Below, one piece after another: positions 1 to 11,228 of a stretch of 64,000 nt of DNA. Each line of letters begins with the position of its first letter. Within the stretch, counting starts at the first letter, position 1. The DNA is from Erythrophleum ivorense (taxonomy: Eukaryota; Streptophyta; Magnoliopsida; Fabales; Fabaceae). The notes beneath the pieces are model-generated. The model had not been told where the DNA came from, searched no databases, and saw only the letters and a program-made list of their open reading frames with translations. The DNA lies in the NCBI GenBank assembly GCA_026724425.1, contig JAIUCV010000005.1, forward strand, positions 33,391,784-33,455,783. The letters are read 5' to 3'. The translations under genes and the position numbers were made by a program.

Positions 1-722
1 TTTCATCAAGAAGATCCCCAAACACCCACATTTTAGATTTTGGGTATGGTGAAAATACTCCAAATGAAAAACTAATTAGACCAAAATGAAGAGAAAGATG
101 AGAGGATTAAGTTATATAACTATTACCTTGGCTGATTTTGAGCTTAGAGGTGAGAAATGGTGGATTTATGCAAAGAACCCTAGAGCCCCCTTTGGACCTC
201 CGAATTTTGAGATGGGTGTTTGTGTTTCAGCAAATGGAGAGGTGGCTGAAGCATTAGGGTTTAAGTTGGGTTTTAGTTAGGTCAAATATGGGTCATGGGT
301 TGCTCCAAGGTCCAACTCTATTTGGGCTTCAGATTTTAGTTTTGGTTGGGCCAATTTTAAGATGTTGGGTTGCTGAAATCCAATTGGGCTAGACTAAGTT
401 TTAAGAGCCCAAAGGTTTTAAGTCTGCACAAGGGTTATTGGGCCAATTATAAGAGCCTATACAAGGTGGGTCTTGGGCCTCTATCACATTGGATCAAGTT
501 GGGTCTGCACCTAACTTATTGGGCCTCTATTAGCCTCTTATCATGACCTCCTATATTAATTTGGGCCGAAATGAATTTCTCTCCCAATTAAATCTCAAAC
601 CTATATTAATAATTCATCTATCTAAAATCTCCATTTACTTAACTTATCTGATTATTCCATATTAATTATTCCTAATTAACCTAATCCATGATTAACACCA
701 TAATTAATGTTTGGGATGTTAC
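1..722. repeat. Probable 3' end of an LTR or other repeat, truncated by the window edge
   Basis: The stretch has no convincing gene. A 64-codon ORF at 86-280 matches no family I know. The sequence is rich in TTGGGCC-type words (about 340-570) and ends in GGGATGTTACA at 712-722, the terminal sequence common in plant Ty3/gypsy LTRs, where TGTAACATCCC would be the other end. No primer-binding site follows, so it would be a 3' or solo LTR end. The other end lies outside the window, so a target-site duplication cannot be tested. Confidence 0.35.
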
Positions 723-775
723 ATTCGCCGTGGTGTAGTTAGATTCTATAACTTTTGAACAAAAATATTAAACTT

Positions 776-957
776 ACGCCGCGACTTAAAATACTCACAC
801 CGTGGTGCAACTCCCTACTGGAACTCACATATGCCAAATCACGATCCTCGTAGCCACTTGAGATTACCACGCTGCGGCATAACTTCCTACTGGAACTAAC
901 ATATGCCAAACATGATCCTCGCCGCAACTTGATATGACCATACTGCGGTGCAACTTA
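776..957. repeat. 72-bp tandem repeat with GC-rich CCGTGG/CTGCGG words
   Basis: Two adjacent units (814-885 and 886-957) share CCTACTGGAACT and CATATGCCAAA at an exact 72-bp offset. A partial third unit precedes them. Each unit carries a GC-rich word such as CCGTGGTGCAACT or CTGCGGCATAACT, and related words (CGCCGTGGCGC, GCCGCGACT) continue to about 1070. It resembles the motif-dense start of the solo LTR at 6089, but I could not prove a relationship. Confidence 0.55.
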
Positions 958-1079
958 GTTCTGTAAGTGTTGTGCTAGGTTTTCAATTCGCGCCGTGGCG
1001 CAATAATATGTGCTGCAGTGCTCATCAGTTTTGTTTGAATTCTAGCCATGACTCAAGTAGTTTTGGCCGCGACTCCAAT

Positions 1080-1700
1080 TACTTTTGATTCTAAATTCTT
1101 AAATATTCATCCCAACCATTTGGTACACCCTCTAATGGAGGTCTATGGCCTTCTTGTGGTCAGATTACTTGGTTTTATTAACATTGGTTCTCCTATCTAC
1201 CTCCTTAAACTAGCATTTATCATTTAGGGACTAGTTGAATTCATTGAACTTTACTTTATACCAAAACTTCAACCATTATATCAGCAAAGATATACATTTT
1301 CTTACCAACAAATCTTAGACCACCTTGAACAAGTTTCAATAGACCCAACTCTTTAAGACTCTAGAACAACCCCAAATACATAATATACTTGGTACATCCC
1401 CAGTTCATTTATATCATTTCTAGCATCAAGAATCACTTACCTAGTCTCCAATGCATGCATGTGGGGGATTCATTAGTTAGATAATATGGTACTTATGGTA
1501 GTGGGTAGTTGAATTTTGATTATTGTTTCAAATTTCTAAATGTGGAAAATGAAACTTGGTTCTGATTGAATTACAATTTCTTGTTTATAATGTGACTTTC
1601 TCTATGCAACTACGTGAGAAATTGAAGGTGTGGCTTGATTATAATATGGTTCTTATTACTGAAATTTTACTGCCTATGTTACCTAATGTAGGAAATAGAG
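1080..1700. other. Gap with no recognised gene; expected to contain the CACTA 5' end
   Basis: No ORF of substance and no recognised domain. The 5' terminus of the CACTA element should lie in or before this stretch, but I found no CACTACAA terminus and none of the TAGTGGCGAC words that fill its 3' end. The left end of the element is therefore lost or too diverged to see. Confidence 0.4.
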
Positions 1701-1707
1701 AATAGGG

Positions 1708-4700
1708 ATGGATAAAAGTTGGATAATGATCAAGAATAGAGCTAACCCAAGATATATATGAGGAGTGGATAGTTTTCTCCAATAGGCATTTAATTAATCA
1801 TAGGTAAATGATATGATTTGTTATCCATGCAAAGCGTGTAGAAACACAGAGTTCAAGTTAAGACATAGAGTAAGAGAGGACCTATTCAAAAAGGGTTTTT
1901 GTGAGAGTTACTAAGTGTGGGATTCACATGGAGAACTTCGTCACCATGCCCAAAGTCACTTGTAGGAGATCGATGAAGGTGTGCAAGAAGATAATAGCAA
2001 TGAGGAGGATGACATTAGTGAGATGATAAACGATGCGTATAGGCATACAGAAAAAGAGGCAAGGAACTATGGCTCAGACCCACCAAATATGCAAGCTAGG
2101 CATTTCTTTGAGTTATTGAAGGATGCTAAAATTGATCTTTATCTAAGCTGTAAAAAGGCTCTCAAGTTGTCTTTCATTGTAAGGCTACTTCATTTAAAAT
2201 GCCTCAACCATTGGAGCAATAAGTCTATAGATGCCTTGCATGGCTTATTTAGGGATGTACTTCTAGAGGGAGCACTAATACCAAACTCCTATTATGAAGC
2301 AAAGAAGGTTATTCAAAAGCTCGGATTAGACTACACCAAGATAGATGCATGTGAAAATGATTGCATCTTGTATTGAAGGGAGTATGTCGATGTCAAAAGA
2401 TGTCTTAGGTGCAACCTATCCAAATGGAAGTCATATGGGCATAGAGGCAAGAAAGTCCCACGCAAAGTGTTATGCCATTTTCCCATTATGCCTAAGTTAC
2501 AAAGACTATATATGGCTTGGAACACAACTAAATAGATGAGGTGGCATAAGGATACACGAAAGGATGATGGTGTGTTAAGACATCCATCTGATTCCATTGC
2601 TTGGAAGACCTTTGATGAGGAACATCCCGACTTCTCTGATGACCTTAGAAATGTTCGCTTTAGCCTAGCAAGTGATAGGTTCCAACCCTATGGCAATATG
2701 AGTGCTGCATATAGTATATGGGCAGTGGTTTTGGTTCTCTATAATTTACCACATTGGCATTGCATGAAACAACCATGCTTTATGATAACACTCCTAATTC
2801 CAGGTTCTAGGTGTCCAAGTGATGAAATAGATGTATATTTACAGCCAATGATTGAAGAGATATAACATTTGTGGGAGGAAGGGGTGGAGACATATGATGC
2901 CCATTCGCAATCCAATTTTAAGATGTGAGTAGCTATATTGTGGACAATAAATGAATTTCCAGGGTATGAAAACCTTTCAGAGTTGTCAACTAAAGGGAAG
3001 TTAGCCTGTCCTTGTTGTCATAAGAACACACATTCAATTTCTTTGCGTGGCAAGGTGTGCTTCATGGGCCATCCCCACTTCTTACCTATTACTCATCCTT
3101 GGCAGTGAAATAGGAGGGCATTTGATGGAAAGGTTGAAACTGCAAGAGCGCTTATACCTTTATTCGAAGTTGAAATGTTAAGGCAATTAGAAGCATTAGG
3201 CAATGTAAGCTTTGGGAAAGGACAAAAGAGAAAGCGTGATCGCCTAACCAATGTTTATAATTGGAGGAAGAAGAGTATTTTTTTTCCAATTACCATATTG
3301 GAAAACCTTTTTACTTTGACACAACCTAGATGTCATGCATATAGAATGAAATGTGTCTAAAAACCTCATTTCAACAGTAATGGGTGTGGCTGGAAAGACC
3401 AAGGACACATTGAAGAGTCAGTATGACTTAGTGGATTTGGGAATAAGGCAATAGTTGCATCCAATAGAGGATGGGAATAGAGTATTAATGCCCGCAACTT
3501 GCTATGCCTTGTCCTCGCATGAGAAATTGAAGGTGTGCAACTTCTTGGCAAATTTAAAAGTTCCAAATGCCTTCTCATCAAACATTTCAAGGTGTGTGCA
3601 TGTCCGTGATCGAAAATTATTTAGATTGAAATGCCATGACCACCATGTATTGTTGCAAGACATATTTCCAATTACAATACGTGGTCTGTTGTTTAAGGAA
3701 GTGTCAGAGTCGATAATAGAGTTAGGCAAATTTTTTAAAAATTTATGTTCTAAGTGCCTAAAAATTAAAGATCTAGAACAACTTGAAATCCAAATTACAC
3801 TCATATTATGCAAATTGGAAATGGTATTTTCATCAACTTTCCTTAATGTCATGGTTCACTTGCCCATTTACTTGCCAAAAAAGGCGATGCTTAGTGGACT
3901 CGTGCAATACCGATAGATGTACCCTATTGAGAGGTATTATGGTTTAATATATATTTTATTCAATTTCTCAGATCTTCTAAACTATTTCTCTTTTCAACCA
4001 TATGCCTTTTACATAGGTACTTGCACACGCTTAAATCTTATGTTCGTAATAAGTCTCGTCCAGAAGGTTCAATTACAGAAGGTTATTTAGCTTACGAATG
4101 CCTTACCTTTTGCTCTCGTTATCTAAAAAATATGCCAACCAAATTTAATCAGCCTCCTAGAAATGATGATGGACCTATAGACAATGGCGACAAGTTCATC
4201 TTCTACCAAATTGGGAGGGCAAGAGGGCGTTATGAGTCCATTGCTTTGCCTGAGGTAGAGTTCCATCAAACTTGCATGTATGTGCTGCAAAATTCCATAG
4301 ATGTTTTGCCATTCATGGAGTAAGTTATCACTCCTTTGCCAATCTCTATGACAATAATTGCCGTAAATATTTTTTAACTTCTTACTATAATTATAATGTA
4401 GGGAGCACCAATAGGAGATTGAAACTCAAACTTTAACTACTGAGGACTTTACCAAATGGTTTTGTACACGAGTAGGTTCCTTTGTTGAGTAGCATATTTT
4501 GAGTCATGATCTTTTGTCTAAATAAATGATAATAGAGTATGGTTAATTTATGCAGGTTTTACAGTTACGCACATAAGGTCAAGCTAATGACGACCTCATC
4601 AGTCTAGTACTTAGCCCAGCTAAAACAATGCACCATTTTTCTACTTATTTGGTCAACAGTTTTAGATTTCATACAAGAGATCGTGCCTTAGGGAGAAAAA

Positions 4701-5362
4701 CTAACAATACTAGAGTTCTTATGAAAGGGGATGACTCAGATGAAGGGAAAGAGTATTATGGCATCTTAGAGGACATATATGAGCTTTCATATATTGGGAA
4801 TAAGAAAGCATATCTTTTCATATGTCATTGGTGGAACGTGGGTCACCTAGGAAAAGGATACAAGGTTGACAAGTTTGGCATCACAAGTGTGAATGCTCGA
4901 CATTCGTTGGATACAAATGAGGCATTTGTCTTAGCTAGCCAAGAAAAACAAGTGTTCTACCTAAGAGACATCATTGACACAGAGTGGCTAATTGTTGTAA
5001 AGACAAATTCTCGTGACCTCTTTAGCCTTTCAGAGGTGGAAGAAGGTGAAGAAAGTGGCGAAAATGATGGTCTTCTTCTTGATGAGGCATATCAATAAGA
5101 CGTAGTCCAATTAAATCCAATTTGGAATGATGACATGGGCATTGACTTTGTGGTTCTTTTACATCGGGATGATGTTGAACCAGAAATACTAAGCCATATA
5201 AGTATAAATGCTCAAACAAGTGGGCATAATGCAAGGGGTGTGGTAAATGATTTCATTAATGACAATGGTGAGATTAAGTCCACTGATGAGGAAGAAAGAA
5301 AAGATTTGCTTGATGATGAAGATATGAAAAACACTGTGGACACTGAATGTGATCAAGATTAG
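1708..5362 (+). pseudogene. TNP2-like CACTA transposase pseudogene
   Basis: The reading starts at MDKSW (1708), the usual start of the transposase-associated domain, with Cys pairs near 1820-1840. It then runs through the TNP2 core: KLSFIVRLLHLKCLN at about 2163, SYYEAKKVI at about 2289, and RWHKDTRKDDGVLRHPSDS with YNLPHWHCMKQP between 2539 and 2790. A CPCC zinc-ligand stretch is near 3010 and KKSIFF near 3270. A DUF4218-like part follows (3400-4320; CHDHHVLLQD, MVHLPIYL, YVRNKSRPEG), then a DUF4216-like part (4628-5100; FVLASQEKQVFYLRD). In CACTA elements this protein binds and cuts the element ends. The frame is broken by in-frame stops (for example near 2376, 2865, 3110 and 3916) and shifts, so no full-length product is possible. 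Introns could explain some breaks near 3960-4020 and 4330-4620, but not all. Confidence 0.88.
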
Positions 5363-6083
5363 TGTCAATCTTACTGAACATTTAAAAAATTTATAATTAT
5401 TATACAAACATCCCCATTGAATGATTAAGTGGTTAAAGTGTTTGAAGTTTGGTATATTTTGTGTCATATACGTTTTATATTATTTACTTACTTTTTTTCT
5501 GTGCTTGTTATGTATGTGTTTTATTATCTACTTTTGTTTGCCATTAATGTTTGTTTCATCACATCTTGTTACTTATACTATATATGGACAAAAGGTAGCA
5601 AATGTTAGATTCTGCACGAGGTAGGCTAGGAGGTCAAGGAAGATGAGGCATTGGGCGAGGTAATGATCGAGGTCGATATAACCCTACTAGAGAGGTGACA
5701 TCACCTAAGCATACACAAAGGGATTTGGTGCTAGGAGATGCACTCTCACCACTCCTACCATAGAGGGATAAAAAAACGATCTATAATGATTTACCTCCTA
5801 CACAACGATCACAGGTGCCAAGTAGTTCAGGTATCATTTCATGCAAATAATACTTTTTTTGTTACATTTTTGCCATGTATATACACTAATGATTAATTTG
5901 TTTACTTTTTCTCACATACAGCAGCTTCTTGCAGCGCAACTAAGAATGGTAGGGAACAATATAAGAGTATATAAGTAGATATGAAGACAAAATATGATTT
6001 TAAGATCAAAGTTTACATCTCTGAGAACTCAGATAGACCTGTTGGAGACGGGGCCCGTGACTTTGCCAACTACTATGGACATG

Positions 6084-6088
6084 TGGTG
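6084..6088. repeat. Target-site duplication, left copy (TGGTG)
   Basis: TGGTG directly precedes the TGTAAC start of the solo LTR and is repeated exactly at 8899-8903 after its GTTACA end. A 5-bp duplication is the signature of LTR-element integrase. Confidence 0.85.
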
Positions 6089-8898
6089 TGTAACAACCAG
6101 AAAAAAGAAAAGAAAAGAAAAAAAAAAGCTGAAAATTTTGAAGGGCTGAAAATTTTCTAAGTCTGTTAGCTACAGCCTAACTATAGCAAATGTACCTGTT
6201 TGCTATAGCGAGAAATGGTCTAGCTATAGCAAAAGTGCCTTCTCGCTATAGCAAAAATACTTCTAGCTATAGCGAGTGCGGGCAGCCCATACAAAAACCA
6301 GGGCTTTGCACGCCGTAGCGCACGCTGTAGCGAAGGCAGGGGTCTGGGACTGATACGAGCTCGCCGTAGCGAAGGTTATGACTTGCTATAGCGAGGGTTA
6401 GTCCAGAAAAGTGTAAAAAAAGAGAATTTGACTTATTAAAACATCCCAACCTCTCCTTTCTTCTTTTAACCGACTTAAGCTCCCTCTAAGATAGAAAAAA
6501 GGGTGGAGGAGAGAGAGAGAAACCTAGAGGAGGAAGGAAGAACAAGAAAAGGTAAGGTTTTGCATGACTTTTCTCTTAGAATATTGATCTTCTTTCCTTG
6601 CCCTCTCTTCCTATGGTTTGGTTAGTGGAAGTAGTTGGGTTTTGAGCTTGGTCCAGAAGAGAGAGAGTGGAAAAACCCCTCTTGAGGAAGATCAAAACTC
6701 ACATATGCTTACTTCTTCCTCTTTGCCTTCCTTTTTAAGAGCTTGAGAGAGGAATGAGAGTTTGTAGAATTCTAGAGAGAGAAACCCTAGTTTCTCTTCA
6801 TGAATAAAGTGTTAAGAGAATAATTTCATGCTTCTTGTGTGGTCAGACTCAAGAGAAGCACTCCCATCTAGAGATGATTGTGAAACCAACAAGGAAGGAG
6901 ACAAATTGAAAGGAAAAGTTTGTGAATAGCCAATAAGGTAGCTCTCTCCACCTTCTCTCATGCATAGATGTGTACTTACTTTGTCTTACTTGTGTGTATG
7001 TATATTTTGAACCATGAAAAGAATGCTAGCATGATGATGCCTTATGAACTTCAATGATGTTTTATATGATTGCTTTGGTTTGCTTGAGTATGGAAAAGCC
7101 AACAACCCTTTAGCCATGGTGAGGATGAGCCAAGAACCCTAAAGTTAGTTGAGACAAAGTCAAGAGTCTCCCAAAAGTGAGGTTGACTCCCAAGAGTAAG
7201 GGTTGAGTCCAAGAACCTCTTAAAGAATGGGTGAGGCAAGTCCAAAATCCACAAGTGAATGGGTGAGGCTAATCCATTTGCTTGGCAAGCTTTTGAATGT
7301 TATGTATGGCCTACTCAAATGTTGAAAATACATTTCTTATGAATTCATATGCTAATATGCCCATGCATATATTGTGAGACTTATGTGCATGCTTTGTGTA
7401 TGATTGAATGAGAGATGAGCTATTGAGATTCTTTGAATCTCACTCCCCCTCTCCACCATCCAAACATGCTAGGTGGACCAAGTGAGGCAAGAGATGGGAG
7501 CTACCAAGCTTGAAGCTAGGGGATTCGGTGAAAAAATTGTAAAAGAGTCATGTGGTCACCATTGTGTAGTTGAGCTAAAAGATGTATTCTAATGATGTAC
7601 ATGATGTAGCACATATGAATACTTATAAATAGATGTACTCAATGTATATGTATGAGAATTGAACTTATAGTGCATGATGTAGCAAGTTTTGCTATGAATG
7701 GCAAGATCTTGGCCTTATGTATATGGTGTATGTGTTAGTGTGGGAAAGTGAGTTTTGCAAATCTGGGTTGTTAGACATTTGAGCCATGTTTGATAGCCCA
7801 TGTTAATGCTTTCTCACGTGCTCATAGAGCTTTAGTGGTAGGAGAAGCAAAGTTGGAACCCAATAGCCCCCTTTAGCAAGAGAAAATGGACACTTTACCT
7901 CATGATGTCCAAATCTAACCAAATGATCTTTCCTTATCTTGAAATTTGGCATGTGACTAGATCTTGTCTAGATATTTTTGGAAAGCTAAAGATCAAGTCA
8001 TTTGGAGGTCTATAGAATTTTCTATGATTTTTCAAATTTGGTAGCAGAAATTCAGATTTTCATAAGCACTGTTCATTTGGTTAGTTGGGAATTTGTGTCA
8101 TTCGAGGGGCAAACGTAGTCCAATGGCTACGAAATTTTATAGGCAAAAAATAAACAGTTACTGACTTGTAAAAACTGGAAGCACCTCATTTGGAGGTCTA
8201 GAGAGGAAGATATGCAATTTTGAAGTTCCTGCCCAGTATCAGTCATCTTGCCTGACCCAAGTTACTGTTCCATCAATTTTCGAGAGTTTGGCCCAATCAA
8301 ATGATTTGGAGATATTTTTCATCTCTAGTTAACATCCACATCTTTCCATAGTGGTATCATTTTCATACATTGGATTTTTTTGGAATTAGTTAGACATTTT
8401 TGAAATTCATATCAGTAAACTGTGACAGTATCAGAACTCCCTCCAACCTTCAGATGATTTCGCTCATCAAACGTCCTGTGTGTGGGATGTTATGACTTGT
8501 ACATATTTTTAGCATGAATTAGATGTCCTAAGCTTTCTAGAATGACTAAGATTACATATTTTCAATTTTTCTGGATTTAGTTGTGAATTTCCAAACCTTA
8601 CCCAGAAATGAGGCCAAGTCTGCCGAAAATGAATGTGCATGTCTCATATCCCTTTTTAGTTTCCATGGGTTTAAAGCATGTTTTTGGGATTGAAATGAGT
8701 TGTAATGGTGTACTTAAATATGAGGATGCATAGAATGAGCTCACACGGTCCATGTGACATTAAAGTAAATTTTTAAGCATGCATGATGCCATGTGAGAAG
8801 TGAATGAACCCAATGAGGAAGATCTCACTTTATTCTTCCCATATCTCATATGAGCATGTAAGGCATGATGGGTATGAGCTAGGAATGATGGTGTTACA
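6089..8898 (+). mobile_element. Solo LTR, copy 1 (2.8 kb), inserted in the CACTA element
   Basis: It starts TGTAACAACC and ends GGTGTTACA, with the 5-bp duplication TGGTG on both sides. No primer-binding site, polypurine tract or gag-pol reading lies inside, so it is an isolated LTR. Near the start is a cluster of CTATAGC palindromes (6168-6400). Around 7100-7275 are imperfect repeats of about 40 bp with the core GTGAGGCAAGTCC. The word GAGCTATTGAGATTC at 7416 is shared with the other three copies. LTRs of this length with TGTAAC/GTTACA ends suggest a Ty3/gypsy chromovirus of Del/Tekay type; that assignment is inference. Confidence 0.85.
6168..6400. repeat. Cluster of CTATAGC / TCGCTATAGCGA palindromes in LTR copy 1
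   Basis: About ten occurrences of GCTATAGC or its variants (GCCGTAGCG, GCTGTAGCG) are spaced roughly 20-35 bp apart. The full form GCTATAGC is a perfect palindrome. It sits in the first 300 bp of the LTR, where promoter and enhancer elements usually lie. The same cluster is present, inverted, at 47178-47412 in copy 4, but not in copies 2 and 3. Confidence 0.75.
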
Positions 8899-10469
8899 TG
8901 GTGCGGACCACAGTCTCTCTTAGGGATGGTGATTAGGCCAAAGTTTATGCCAAATAGGAGGACACTTTATTGTTGAAAGTAAAGGTATTACATTACATTT
9001 GTGGGTTATTTTTCTCTATGTAGCATTTATAGTATTCATTCATTAGTTAATAAGTTTGGTTTCTTATGTTTTATGTAGGACAAATTTGATGTTCGTGATG
9101 GGTACCCTGAAGAGAAATTAAATAGAACTTGTGTTGAAACATTGCATCAACTATACCGATCTTGGAAGGCTGGCCTGCATGCAGAGTATGCTACGCGTGA
9201 CACAACTGAAGAGAAGGAGGCTACTCAACCAAGTAACATAAGCTATGATGATTGGGAGTGGCTGATGCATTATTGGGAAAGTTTAGAGTTCAAGGTAATT
9301 TATTTCTAACAAGAACTTGAAGGATTATTTACTTTGTGTTTACATGATTTTAAGGTTTCATGATCATAATACCGTCCAATTGTAGGCTACGAGTAGCAGG
9401 AATAAAGCAAACAAGGCAAGGCAAGTGACAAAGCATACATGCGATACTCATTCATTTGCAGAGGTTGAGGAGTCTACAGTAAATATTTATGTTGTACTTG
9501 ATAAGTTTTTAAATATTTCTTTTTATGTCATTCCCTCTATGGTAGCATGGATTATAATCCAATAAATATTGGAGAGAGATCCCATTACCAGAGAAATGGC
9601 ACGCCCTAGCCAATTGAGCTTCAATTATTTATTCCATTGCCTCATTGTCTATGATGTTTATCTATTGTTATACCACTAGGGGCGCATTCAAGAACTAGTT
9701 CACCAGTAAGAAGTAGAAGATAATGAGAATCAATTAATGGAAGATCAAATTTTGGCCACCGCGTTGGGGGAGAGGTCAGGGTATGTTAGGGGGAAAGGAT
9801 ATGGAAAGAAACTAACAAAGAAGAGAATTATGGACTCAACAGAAGTGGATTCGAGGGTTTCAACAAGGATGGAACAAATGCAAGTTGAAATGGAGAGAAA
9901 ATTACAAGAAGAGCGAGAAAGGTTACGAGAGGAAATGCAAGCTGAGATGGAAAAGAAGCTTTAAGAAGAGCAGGCTACAATGCAACAACGGGTTCATCAG
10001 AGATTCAAGCTCAATTGGCTAGCCTTATGGCCACCATGCAACAGGTACTTGTAAATGATTTTTTACCTTAATGTTATATTAAACAATAATAGTATATGAT
10101 TAATGTTATTTTTTTTATCAATAGGGACATAATGCTTCGACCAATGACTCCTCTCGTAGATAAGCTAGATGAAAAGAAGGTGGACTTATGTTTTTTTGTT
10201 GATGACCACTTTAATGTATCAATTTATGCCATCATTTTATGTTCTAATAGATATTTCAATATAGGTTCTGACATGTAGGACATTATAAGAGCACTTATAA
10301 TTATATTACTAATTATGATATGCAATATTAAAAAATTAATACCTCTTGAACATTTCAATTAGCATATATATTACTTTTTGTTTCTTACTTTTGTTTTAAT
10401 TTTCTGCAATGTTAATTTAGTTTCAATGTACATTATTCATTTAATATATATATATATATATCAACCCCC

Positions 10470-11228
10470 TTACCTTTAGCGGCAATAAATTTTGACATTA
10501 AAAGGCCTATTTTTAGTATAAAAAATAAACTAATTGTCACTAAAGCTTTATTGCAACACCAAATGTTGCTACTAAAACTTAATTGCCACAAAAAATACCA
10601 TCACTTTTGCTTTTTGGTAACCATTATTTCTTGTTACTAAATACCTTTAATGACAAGTATAATATCATCCCTAAATACCTTTAGTGACAACAACATGTCA
10701 CCTCTAAAAATCTTTAATGGTGACCATGATTATGTTGTTAATTCATTTTAGTGGCGACCATATGTCATCATTAAAAATTTTTAGTGGCAACCATGACTAT
10801 GTTGCTGATTCATTTTCACCCGCAACAAATGTTGTCGATAAAGGTTTCCTTATAGTGACAAATGGCATTAATTTTTAACCACAGCAATAAGTCATTGCTA
10901 AATATATATAGTAGCGATTTTAGTAATGTCACTAATTATTTTTACCCACAACAAACTATTGTCACTAAATGTGTACTTATAGTGACAACCTATGTCGCCG
11001 CTAATACCTTTTCATTTAGTGGCGACATTTATTTCACTTAAATTGTAATAAGTTTTAGTGGCGACTATAGTCGCTGCTATGTATTTGTAGTGTCGACTTT
11101 TAGTGGCGACACTTTGTCACAACTAAAAAGTATTAGCGTTACTGGAGTAGAGTGGTGGAAAAGATGTCACCACTAAAACTTATTAGTGGCGACATTTTGG
11201 CCGCTAAAAATCAAATTTTTTTGTAGTG
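10470..11228 (+). repeat. CACTA 3' subterminal repeats (TAGTGGCGAC)
   Basis: More than a dozen copies of TAGTGGCGAC, its inverse GTCGCCACTA and one-base variants lie in both orientations between 10470 and the terminus. Examples are at 10751, 11011, 11062, 11103 and 11189. In CACTA elements such repeats bind the TNP1-type protein. The block ends at the TTGTAGTG terminus. Confidence 0.8.

Larger units (their letters stand above)
5600..10060 (+). pseudogene. Second CACTA protein (Transposase_24 / TNP1-like), split by a solo LTR
   Basis: A Gly/Arg-rich leader (5610-5700) is followed by the N-terminal part of a Transposase_24-like domain (5995-6088, ending DFANYYGHVV). The domain resumes after the LTR insertion at 8899, and continues at 9079-9470 with DKFDVRDGYPEEKLN, TLHQLYRSWKAGLH, DDWEWLMHYW and the Lys/Asn-rich ARQVTKHTCDTHSF. 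The C-terminal part (9737-9964) has ALGERSGYVRGKGYGKK, a motif of this family, followed by a Glu/Arg-rich coiled coil. Small gaps at 9295-9385 and 9480-9680 look like introns. In-frame stops (near 5677, 8933 and 9710) show decay. Family knowledge: such proteins accompany TNP2 and bind subterminal repeats. Confidence 0.75.
1708..11228 (+). mobile_element. Degenerate CACTA (En/Spm) DNA transposon
   Basis: The element encodes, in order on the plus strand, a TNP2-type transposase with DUF4218 and DUF4216-like parts (1708-5362) and a second Transposase_24 (Ptta/En/Spm)-type protein (about 5600-10060). The second gene is interrupted by the solo LTR at 6089-8898. The 3' end is at 11228: the sequence ends TTTTTTTGTAGTG, the inverted form of a CACTACAAAAA terminus, and is preceded by about 750 bp of TAGTGGCGAC-type subterminal repeats. 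The 5' terminus was not found, so the start given is the first transposase codon. Stop codons and frameshifts are frequent, so it is not autonomous. Confidence 0.85.
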
